Assembly: GCA_001304365.1 (NCBI GenBank)
Contig: LJNA01000034.1
Span: forward strand, 1-11,453
Origin: Syntrophobacter sp. DG_60
GTDB taxonomy: Bacteria; Desulfobacterota; Desulfofervidia; Desulfofervidales; DG-60
Direction of reading: 5' to 3'
DNA: 11,453 nucleotides
The position numbers and the translations under genes were made by a program. Below, in pieces: positions 5,496 to 11,453 of the stretch. Within the stretch, counting starts at the first letter, position 1. Each line of letters opens with the position of its first letter. The notes below the pieces were generated by a model, which was not told where the DNA came from, ran no database searches, and saw nothing but the letters and a program-made list of their open reading frames with translations.

Positions 5496-5948
5496 ATGAT
5501 TCTAGTAAGTGCCTGCCTAATAGGGATAAATTGCCGATATGACTATGGCAATGAGCTTTATCCAGAACTTTTAAAATTCTTGCACCATAAGGCCTACCTC
5601 CCTGTATGCCCTGAGCAATTAGGTAGCCTACCTACACCTAGATGCTCAGCAGTGATTATGGGCGGAGATGGATTTGATGCGTTAATGCTTAATGCAAGAC
5701 TGATTAATGAGAAAGGAGAAGACGTAACATTTAACTTTTTAAAAGGTGCAAAAAAGACATTAGAGCTGGCCCAGGCATTTGGGGTAAATATCTGTTATTT
5801 GAAAGAAAAAAGCCCCTCTTGTGGTGTAAAACTAGTCTATTCTGACAAGGGTGTAATCTCAGGTTGTGGGGTAACAACTGCACTTTTATTAAAAAATGGT
5901 TATAAAGTAATAGGAGTAAATGGGGGTAAACATGGCTTGGAGGTGTGA
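5496..5948 (+). CDS. DUF523/TudS-family protein (putative Fe-S desulfurase-like)
   Basis: A 150-residue single-domain DUF523 protein. The family pattern is plain: [13 protein letters not shown] (C7, C13), [13 protein letters not shown] (C38), the GGDG turn (56-59), GEDVT (74-78) and KEKSPSCG (C109). C7, C38 and C109 correspond to the three cysteines that hold the [4Fe-4S] cluster in TudS, a thiouracil desulfurase of this family. Whether this member desulfurates thiouracil, a modified nucleotide or something else cannot be told from sequence. It begins 69 bp after purM, and its last 17 nt overlap rpmB in another frame, so it is probably co-expressed with the L28 gene. No signal peptide is present. 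C50 and C100 are additional cysteines. The ATG has no clear ribosome binding site. Confidence 0.85.
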   Translation: MILVSACLIGINCRYDYGNELYPELLKFLHHKAYLPVCPEQLGSLPTPRCSAVIMGGDGFDALMLNARLINEKGEDVTFNFLKGAKKTLELAQAFGVNICYLKEKSPSCGVKLVYSDKGVISGCGVTTALLLKNGYKVIGVNGGKHGLEV

Positions 5949-6123
5949 AATCTGTGGAAAGGGGCCAAATGTTGGAAATTCTGTAAGCCATGCAGGTAAT
6001 AGGACAAAGAGAAGGTGGCTACCCAACTTGCAGAAGGTAAGAGTAAAAATTAATGGTCAGACAAGGCGCATCCATGTATGCACTAAGTGTTTAAAAGCAG
6101 GGCGGGTGTTAAAACCTACTTAG
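5932..6123 (+). CDS. rpmB: 50S ribosomal protein L28
   Basis: The 63-residue protein starts [12 protein letters not shown] and contains the L28 hallmarks: [20 protein letters not shown] and [16 protein letters not shown]. Both cysteine pairs are kept (C5/C8 and C50/C53), so this is the zinc-ribbon (C+) form, not the Cys-free form used under zinc limitation by some bacteria. I start at ATG 5932, preceded by GGGGG at a suitable distance; the frame is open four codons further upstream. It overlaps the DUF523 gene by 17 nt, which is unusual for rpmB and implies coupling. A long hairpin begins immediately after the stop codon. Confidence 0.96.
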   Translation: MAWRCEICGKGPNVGNSVSHAGNRTKRRWLPNLQKVRVKINGQTRRIHVCTKCLKAGRVLKPT

Positions 6124-6158
6124 TAATTACTCAATATCCTGTGGATTTTGAGTAATTA
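6124..6158. terminator. long AT-rich hairpin immediately after rpmB
   Basis: TAATTACTCAA (6124-6134) pairs with TTGAGTAATTA (6148-6158), and ATCC (6136-6139) with GGAT (6143-6146), separated by one T-T mismatch and closed by a TGT loop. That is 15 base pairs starting right after the stop codon. Neither strand has a following T-run, so it may stabilise the mRNA 3' end or act with Rho. It sits between convergent rpmB and rel and could serve both. Confidence 0.55.
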
Positions 6159-6293
6159 ATTGCAAAATGAAAGAAAAAAGATTTATCAGAAAGTTTATTA
6201 GACTTCACAGCGGAAAACAGAAGCTATTATTTAATTTAAGTATTTTCGAATTCTAAATTTTACACTTTGCAATATTCATTTTTCATTGTCCTT

Positions 6294-8417
6294 CTAAGTG
6301 AGGCCTATACGCTGAACCTCTAAAACTGTATCAATGTTATAAATGGCGTCTATCACCTTTTGCAAGTGTCGGTTATCACTTACCTCTATCACGAATAAAA
6401 GATTGGCCTTTTTCGCTAAATCGGTCTTACTTGTTGCCTTTATGATATTGGCCTTTGCTTGGGAAATGGCCCCGCTAATTTGGGAAAGAAGTCCTATTTT
6501 GTCCAAACACATCACTTGAATCTTCACAGGATAAGGCAAATTTTCGTCTTTATCCCAGTTTACCTCAATTAATCTTTCTGAATCCAGCCTCCAAATATTG
6601 TGGCAATCTGCACGATGTATGGTCACCCCATGCCCCCTGGTAATATAGCCTATGATTTTATCTCCAGGTATAGGCAGACAACAACGAGCCATCTTAATCA
6701 TCACATCATCTATCCCTTTTATCTTTATGCCTATGGTTTTTTCTTTCTTTAGTGGGGGCTTAGGAATTTCCTCTATTGTTTCCTTAGGAGGTAAGATACG
6801 ATTTACTACCTGCTTAGGAGAAAGCTTTCCATAGCCTATGGCCATTAAAAGATCATCTATGGTTTTAAAGGAAAACTGTTTAGCTATTTCAGCAAACCCT
6901 GGGTTATTTAAGTATTCATAAAAATTAAGGCCATATTTCTTAAAGGCCTTCTCACATAGCTCCTTGCCTAAGGAGAGTGCCTGATCGCATTCCTGAGTGC
7001 GAATATAGTGCTTGATGCAACTTATGGCCTTTGGGCTGTGGACAAATTTTAACCAATCTTTGCTAGGATGTTGTTTGGGTGAGGTAACAATCTCTACTAC
7101 ATTTCCTGTATTCAATTTGTATCTTAGAGGAATAAGCTTCCCATCGATCTTGGCCCCCATACAGTGATCTCCCACCTCTGTATGGATGCTATAAGCAAAA
7201 TCAATAGGGGTAGAGCCCACAGGCAATGCCTTTACATCACCTTTAGGGGTAAAGACATAAACATCTTTAGGAAATAGGTCTGTTTTTACTGCCTTAAGAA
7301 ACTCTTTTGGATCCTTTAACTCTCTTTGCCATTCCAAAAGTTGTTTAAGCCAAACAAACCGCTGAACCTCTCTTTCGTCTGCCTCCTCACCTTCTTTATA
7401 CCTCCAATGTGCAGCAATGCCCTCTTCTGCTATGCGATGCATCTCTTCTGTCCTAATTTGAATCTCTACCCTCCCTCCATAAGGACCCATCAACTTAGTA
7501 TGTAAAGATTGGTACATATTGGGTTTAGGCATGGCAATATAGTCCTTAAACTTCCTTGGTATAGGCTTCCATAGGGAATGGACCATGCCTAAGGCCTCAT
7601 AACATTCCCTTACTGTTTTTAAGATAATGCGAAAGGCTACTAGGTCATAAATTTGCTCTAAATCGATTTTTTGGCGTTGCATTTTAAGATAGATGCTATA
7701 AATATTCTTTATCCGCCCCTCTACCCTTCCTCTTAGGCCATGTTCTATGAGTTTTTTTTCTAAGAGGCCCTTTATTTCCTCAATGTATTTTTTTTCTTCC
7801 TCTTTTCTTTTAGCAATTCCATGAGCAATGTGTTGATAGGTCTCTTGGTCTGTATAATAAAGGGCCAAATCTTCTAATTGGGTTCTTAACCAACCAATGC
7901 CTAACCTAGCTGCTAATGGGGCATAGATATCTAATGTTTCCTGAGCAACATGTCTCTGTTTATCAGTGGGAAGATAACCCAAAGTAATCATATTGTGCAG
8001 ACGATCTGCCAATTTAATTAGCACTACTCGAATATCTTGAGCCATAGCCAGAATCATCTTACGCACATTTTCTGCCTGTCTCTCTATAGAAGAGAAGGAA
8101 AGCCTGCTCAATTTGGTAAGCCCATCTATAATAGTAGAAACCTCCTTACCAAATAATTTCTCAATCTCTTCTGAAGTGGCCTTTGTATCCTCGACTGTAT
8201 CGTGTAAGAGTCCGCAAGCAATGCTAACTACGTCCAATCTCATTTTTGTCAAAATAGCAGCTACCTCTAAAGGGTGAGAAAGGTATGGCTCGCCAGAAAG
8301 CCTAATTTGCCCTTTATGGACCTTAGCACAATATATATAGGCCTTTTTGATTAAAGATAGGTCTGCATTTGGATTATAGGCCAAAATCCTATCTAATATA
8401 TCCTCAATGCGTACCAT
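6294..8417 (-). CDS. rel: bifunctional (p)ppGpp synthetase/hydrolase (RelA/SpoT family)
   Basis: Synthesises and hydrolyses the alarmone (p)ppGpp. The 707-residue protein has the full long-Rel layout. The HD hydrolase (about 25-150) has H48, H72-D73, E76-D77 and D138, all expected catalytic residues. The synthetase (about 235-345) has D258, YQSLHT (302-307) and E318 in RVEIQIRT. A TGS domain follows (386-446), then a helical region, the zinc-finger/RIS segment with C579, C580, H601 and C605, and a C-terminal ACT domain (about 630-705). Intact hydrolase residues and a basic motif before the G-loop mark a bifunctional enzyme. That motif is KFKD (289-292) instead of the usual RXKD. The start is ATG 8417 without a recognisable ribosome binding site, directly behind an octamer array. 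proS lies 126 bp upstream on the same strand. A separate promoter is not evident. Confidence 0.95.
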   Translation of the reverse strand: MVRIEDILDRILAYNPNADLSLIKKAYIYCAKVHKGQIRLSGEPYLSHPLEVAAILTKMRLDVVSIACGLLHDTVEDTKATSEEIEKLFGKEVSTIIDGLTKLSRLSFSSIERQAENVRKMILAMAQDIRVVLIKLADRLHNMITLGYLPTDKQRHVAQETLDIYAPLAARLGIGWLRTQLEDLALYYTDQETYQHIAHGIAKRKEEEKKYIEEIKGLLEKKLIEHGLRGRVEGRIKNIYSIYLKMQRQKIDLEQIYDLVAFRIILKTVRECYEALGMVHSLWKPIPRKFKDYIAMPKPNMYQSLHTKLMGPYGGRVEIQIRTEEMHRIAEEGIAAHWRYKEGEEADEREVQRFVWLKQLLEWQRELKDPKEFLKAVKTDLFPKDVYVFTPKGDVKALPVGSTPIDFAYSIHTEVGDHCMGAKIDGKLIPLRYKLNTGNVVEIVTSPKQHPSKDWLKFVHSPKAISCIKHYIRTQECDQALSLGKELCEKAFKKYGLNFYEYLNNPGFAEIAKQFSFKTIDDLLMAIGYGKLSPKQVVNRILPPKETIEEIPKPPLKKEKTIGIKIKGIDDVMIKMARCCLPIPGDKIIGYITRGHGVTIHRADCHNIWRLDSERLIEVNWDKDENLPYPVKIQVMCLDKIGLLSQISGAISQAKANIIKATSKTDLAKKANLLFVIEVSDNRHLQKVIDAIYNIDTVLEVQRIGLT

Positions 8418-8418
8418 A

Positions 8419-8530
8419 TTCGTTTCTAGTTAAATAGTTAATTCGTCAAGTCGTTAATTCGTTAAGCCAGTCAATGATTTGGTCACTTTCTGATTCGATG
8501 AGTCAACGATAACCATTTAACGATTTTTCA
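8419..8530. repeat. phased degenerate octamer array in the rel leader (14 units)
   Basis: Cut in eights from 8419, the plus strand reads TTCGTTTC, TAGTTAAA, TAGTTAAT, TCGTCAAG, TCGTTAAT, TCGTTAAG, then CCAGTCAA, TGATTTGG, TCACTTTC, TGATTCGA, TGAGTCAA, CGATAACC, ATTTAACG, ATTTTTCA. The first six fit TCGTTAAN, and the last ones read best on the opposite strand (ATCGTTAAAT). It fills nearly all of the 126-bp gap between proS and rel. Confidence 0.65.
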
Positions 8531-8543
8531 ATCTCTACAAATC

Positions 8544-10253
8544 TTAAGTTTTCTTCTTGGCATTTTGGGATAGTACTTCCAATTCTAATTCTAACTCATT
8601 TAAAGGAACAATCCTAGTCTCTCCACTACGGCGTAATCTCACCTCAACCTTGTTCTCTTTTAAGTATTTGCCCAAAGTAATGCGAATAGGGAGGCCAATG
8701 AGGTCTGCGTCCTTAAATTTTACCCCTGGACTTACGTCTCTGTCATCATAAAACACCTCTAAACCCCTATTTTTTAGTGTTTGGTAAACTCTTTCAGCGG
8801 CACTTGCAATTTTTGACTTTTTTAAATCTATGGGCAAAAGATAAATACAAAATGGGGCTACAGAAAAGAGGAAAATGATACCATGTTCATCATGGTTTTG
8901 CTCAATAATGGCGGCCAGAGTGCGTCCTACCCCAATGCCATAGCAACCCATTATCATATATTGCTCTTTACCTTTTTCATCTAAATAAGTGGCCTTTAGG
9001 GCCTGACTGTACTTTGTACCTAATTTAAATACATGACCTACCTCAATTCCCCTTTTAAATACAAGTTGCCCACCACACTTAGGGCAAACATCTCCCTCTG
9101 TAACAAAACGAATATCACCAAACAGGTCTGCTTCAAAATCCCTGCCAAGATTTATATTCATTAAGTGGTAATCCGTTTTATTTGCCCCGCTTATAAAATT
9201 GGTAATATCCTTAATAGTCTTGTCTGCTACAACCTTTATATTTAATCCTACAGGGCCTGCAAACCCAACATCTGCACCTGTGATCTCCTCTACAAAAGTA
9301 GGTGGAATCATAGTTAAACTCTCACAGCCCAAAAGGCGGGAAAGCTTTGCTTCATTAATTTCATGGTCTCCCCTCACCAGAACTGCTAATGGTTTCCCAT
9401 CTGAAAGATATAGGATAGTCTTCACAATCCTTTCAGGTTTTACATTCAGGTAGAGAGTAATTTCCTCTACTGTCTTATAGCCAGGTGTATAAATCTCCTC
9501 AATAGGCCTTTGCTTCTCTTCAGGAAATTTAACATCTTTTCCCTCTGCCCTTTCTATATTGGCTGCATAGGAACAATGCTTGCAATATACAATGGTATCC
9601 TCCCCTATTTCTGATAATGCCATAAATTCATGTGAGAAACTTCCACCAATTGCCCCTGTCTCTGCTTCAACTACCTTAAAAGTTAAACCACAACGGTTAA
9701 AAATCCTCTCATATGCCTCATACATCAATTCGTAAGTCCTCTCTGCTGCTTCATCATCTACATCAAAACTGTATCCATCCTTCATGACGAATTCCCTACA
9801 GCGCATAAGGCCAAATCTTGGTCTAATCTCATCCCTAAACTTGGTTTCAATCTGATAAAAATTTAGTGGTAGGTCCCGATAAGAGCGTACTTCATACCTT
9901 ACTAGGTTTGTAATTACCTCTTCATGTGTAGGCCCTAGACAATGGTCCCTATCATGTCTATCCTTTAACCGCAAAAGCTCCCTTCCATATTGGTGCCAGC
10001 GACCTGACATTTGCCAAAGCTCTGCAGGCTGTACCATAGGCAAAAGCAATTCTTGGGCCCCAACTCTATTCATTTCTTCACGGATAATGTTTTCTACCTT
10101 CCTTGATGCCATAAGCCCAAGTGGAAGATAAGAATAGATGCCTGAGGCCAACTTCCTAATCATCCCTGCCCTCAACATCAGCTTATGACTTATGATTTCT
10201 GCCTCTGCCGGAGCCTCTTTTAAAGTTGGTATAAAAAATTTAGAAAATCGCAT
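8544..10253 (-). CDS. proS: prolyl-tRNA synthetase, bacterial type with editing domain
   Basis: Charges tRNA-Pro with proline. The 569-residue length fits the long bacterial ProRS carrying the INS editing domain. The class II catalytic core shows motif 1 around 51-75, GPTHEE (107-112), motif 2 in [19 protein letters not shown] (137-155) and motif 3 in [13 protein letters not shown] (436-448). The editing insertion (about 235-385) contains KTILY with K278 and the GDHEIN and GPVGL segments, so hydrolysis of mischarged Ala-tRNA is expected. CKHC (224-227) and CPKC (390-393) flank the insertion and could form a zinc knuckle. The C-terminal anticodon-binding domain (about 468-565) has [19 protein letters not shown]. 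The ATG overlaps the end of ispG by 14 nt and has AGGA roughly 10 nt upstream, so the two are translated together. Confidence 0.97.
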   Translation of the reverse strand: MRFSKFFIPTLKEAPAEAEIISHKLMLRAGMIRKLASGIYSYLPLGLMASRKVENIIREEMNRVGAQELLLPMVQPAELWQMSGRWHQYGRELLRLKDRHDRDHCLGPTHEEVITNLVRYEVRSYRDLPLNFYQIETKFRDEIRPRFGLMRCREFVMKDGYSFDVDDEAAERTYELMYEAYERIFNRCGLTFKVVEAETGAIGGSFSHEFMALSEIGEDTIVYCKHCSYAANIERAEGKDVKFPEEKQRPIEEIYTPGYKTVEEITLYLNVKPERIVKTILYLSDGKPLAVLVRGDHEINEAKLSRLLGCESLTMIPPTFVEEITGADVGFAGPVGLNIKVVADKTIKDITNFISGANKTDYHLMNINLGRDFEADLFGDIRFVTEGDVCPKCGGQLVFKRGIEVGHVFKLGTKYSQALKATYLDEKGKEQYMIMGCYGIGVGRTLAAIIEQNHDEHGIIFLFSVAPFCIYLLPIDLKKSKIASAAERVYQTLKNRGLEVFYDDRDVSPGVKFKDADLIGLPIRITLGKYLKENKVEVRLRRSGETRIVPLNELELELEVLSQNAKKKT

Positions 10254-11307
10254 GGGCTGTTTCCTTTTTTACTTCCTCTATTAGCGTCTTTGCCAGCTGA
10301 CCTTCTTTTATCTTTCTTATTACCTTCCCTCTTTTAAATAAAATTCCAACTCCCTTTCCCCCTGCAATGCCTATATCTGCTTCCCTTGCCTCCCCTGGCC
10401 CATTTACTACACAACCCATTACTGCTACCTTTAATGGTGCCTTTATTGCCTTAAGCCCATGTTCTACTTCCTCTACCAATTTGATTAAATCAATCTGGCA
10501 TCTCCCACATGTAGGACAGCTAATCAAATCAATACCCATTTTGCAAACATTTAGACTGCGCAATATCTCATAAGCAATTTTTACTTCAATGGTGGGGTCC
10601 CCTGTCACTGAGACCCTAATGGTATCCCCTATTCCTTCTTGAAGTAAGGTACCTAAGGCAATGGCTGATTTTACAGCACTTCTTAAGGGTGGGCCTGCCT
10701 CTGTTACCCCTAAATGAAATGGATAATCAACTTCCTTTGAAAGTAGGCGATAGGCAGAGATGGTATCTAAAACACTAGAGGATTTAAGTGAGATTTTGAA
10801 ATTATAAAAATCCAATTTTTCTAAAAAATTCACAGTTTTTAAGGCGCTTTCTACCATTGCCTCAGGCCTTGGGCCATCGTATTTCTTTAGAAATTCCTTC
10901 TCTAAAGAGCCACTGTTTATACCAATACGCAAGGCAGTATTATAATCCTTTGCTACTCCTACTATGGCCTTAATACCCCTTTGGCCAATATTTCCTGGAT
11001 TAATCCTTATGCCATCAGCTCCAGCCTTTATTGCATCGATTGCAAACCTGTAGTCAAAATGGATATCTGCAATAAGGGGAATTTTTATCTCTTTTTTAAT
11101 AACGGGAATGGCCCTAATGGCTGATTCATCAGGAATAGCTACCCTAACAATATGGCAACCCACCTCTTCCAGGCATCTTATTTGATTTATGGTAGCCTCT
11201 ATATCCTTAGGGTGAGTGGTGGTCATAGACTGCACTGCGATAGGGGCATCTCCCCCTATCTTCACATCCCTTACAGAAACCTGCTTTGTTTTTCTGCGAT
11301 TAATCAT
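10240..11307 (-). CDS. ispG: 4-hydroxy-3-methylbut-2-enyl-diphosphate synthase (IspG/GcpE)
   Basis: Converts MEcPP to HMBPP in the MEP isoprenoid pathway using a [4Fe-4S] cluster. The 355-residue protein has the N-terminal TIM barrel ([36 protein letters not shown]) and the C-terminal cluster domain with C264 and C267 (SCPTCGR), C299 ([12 protein letters not shown]) and E306, the complete ligand set. It is the compact two-domain bacterial form without the plant-type middle insert. I start at ATG 11307 ([10 protein letters not shown]) because it aligns with the usual family N-terminus. The frame is open to ATG 11367, but the extra 20 residues are hydrophobic, not conserved in the family, and encoded across a promoter-like element. 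It is the first gene of the ispG-proS-rel cluster. Confidence 0.96.
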   Translation of the reverse strand: MINRRKTKQVSVRDVKIGGDAPIAVQSMTTTHPKDIEATINQIRCLEEVGCHIVRVAIPDESAIRAIPVIKKEIKIPLIADIHFDYRFAIDAIKAGADGIRINPGNIGQRGIKAIVGVAKDYNTALRIGINSGSLEKEFLKKYDGPRPEAMVESALKTVNFLEKLDFYNFKISLKSSSVLDTISAYRLLSKEVDYPFHLGVTEAGPPLRSAVKSAIALGTLLQEGIGDTIRVSVTGDPTIEVKIAYEILRSLNVCKMGIDLISCPTCGRCQIDLIKLVEEVEHGLKAIKAPLKVAVMGCVVNGPGEAREADIGIAGGKGVGILFKRGKVIRKIKEGQLAKTLIEEVKKETAHAIF

Positions 11308-11313
11308 AGATTC

Positions 11314-11342
11314 TTTATAAAATAAAGAGATAAGTTTGTAAA
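11314..11342 (-). promoter_or_regulatory. candidate promoter of ispG with near-leaderless geometry
   Basis: On the minus strand TTTACA (11342-11337) and TATAAA (11319-11314) are separated by exactly 17 bp. The ATG at 11307 follows the -10 box by 6 nt, so the predicted first transcribed base falls at or next to the start codon. No Shine-Dalgarno sequence is present. The region is AT-rich, so chance similarity is possible. Confidence 0.45.
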
Positions 11343-11371
11343 TAAAGGCCAAATAAGTTAAAAACATGATT

Positions 11372-11411
11372 CACGATACAGGATGCAAGATACAAGATAA
11401 AAATGACAAAT
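11372..11411. repeat. degenerate GATACA/GATGCA-type word repeat upstream of ispG
   Basis: The plus strand reads CACGATACAG, GATGCAA, GATACAA, GATAAAAATGACAAATG: a heptamer-like unit GATACAA repeated with changes, then the 14-mer TAAAAATGACAAAT shared with 2185-2198. No coding potential is seen. It belongs to the same class of short-word intergenic repeats as the gaps at 2183-2240 and 5427-5495. Confidence 0.45.
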
Positions 11412-11418
11412 GCTTCAC

Positions 11419-11448
11419 CCCGTTGAGTAGTAAAACTCACTCCACGGG
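11419..11448. repeat. two-part hairpin at the right edge
   Basis: CCCGT (11419-11423) pairs with ACGGG (11444-11448), and TGAGT (11424-11428) with ACTCA (11435-11439), leaving a CTCC bulge and an AGTAAA loop. It may be cut by the window end. Its CACTCCACG (11438-11446) occurs as the reverse complement at 2710-2718, just before the first octamer array. Confidence 0.4.
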
Positions 11449-11453
11449 CAAAA

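Noticed and set aside
5731..5991. 86-codon minus-strand frame opposite the DUF523 gene and rpmB
   Set aside because: It is a shadow of two recognised overlapping genes, with no recognisable domain.
6167..6256. 29-codon frame MKEKRFIRKF... between rpmB and rel
   Set aside because: It has no ribosome binding site, lies in AT-rich intergenic sequence and resembles nothing I know. Conservation or proteomic data would be needed.
11308..11367. 20-residue N-terminal extension of IspG from ATG 11367
   Set aside because: It is hydrophobic, outside the conserved family start, and spans the likely promoter.

Overview
The window reads as a chromosomal segment of an AT-rich, anaerobic, Gram-negative bacterium, most likely of the Desulfobacterota or a neighbouring sulfate- or metal-reducing lineage. 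This is inferred from three things: an exported hexaheme cytochrome laid out like Geobacter OmcS, a bifunctional Rel protein with a deltaproteobacterial-style synthetase motif, and the ispG-proS-rel gene order. Taxonomy cannot be fixed without a search. Nearly all genes are ordinary chromosomal ones at roughly 30-40% GC in the lines I counted. The exception is the first gene, whose body is about 53-62% GC.

Layout. 1-2105 (+): a probable lipoprotein carrying a spermidine-synthase-like Rossmann domain, then the OmcS-like multiheme cytochrome. 2286-2699 (+): a small YkgJ-type cysteine-cluster protein with a promoter geometry suggesting a leaderless transcript. 2700-2908: a non-coding stretch with degenerate 8-bp tandem repeats, ending in a clear promoter for tRNA-Ala(CGC) at 2909-2983. 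3070-6123 (+): a tightly packed run of hisB, hisA and purM (1-nt gap, then an 11-nt overlap), followed after 69 bp by a DUF523/TudS-like protein whose end overlaps rpmB (ribosomal protein L28). 6124-6293: a convergent intergenic region with a strong hairpin directly after rpmB. 11307-6294 (-): ispG, proS (14-nt overlap) and rel, with a 112-bp phased octamer array between proS and rel.

How the genes work together. The two left-hand genes face the cell envelope; the cytochrome is a candidate extracellular electron-transfer filament subunit. The his/pur run supplies histidine and purine biosynthesis steps. The minus-strand cluster joins isoprenoid precursor synthesis (IspG), prolyl-tRNA charging (ProRS) and (p)ppGpp metabolism (Rel).

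Points most worth a second look: the OmcS-like cytochrome with a non-canonical CX5CH third heme site and an unpaired cysteine; the sharp composition switch exactly at the lipobox cysteine of the first gene; the degenerate TCGTTAAN octamer arrays in two separate intergenic regions, including the rel leader; and two promoters placed so close to their start codons that the mRNAs would be leaderless. I see no CRISPR array, transposase, integrase or defence system.
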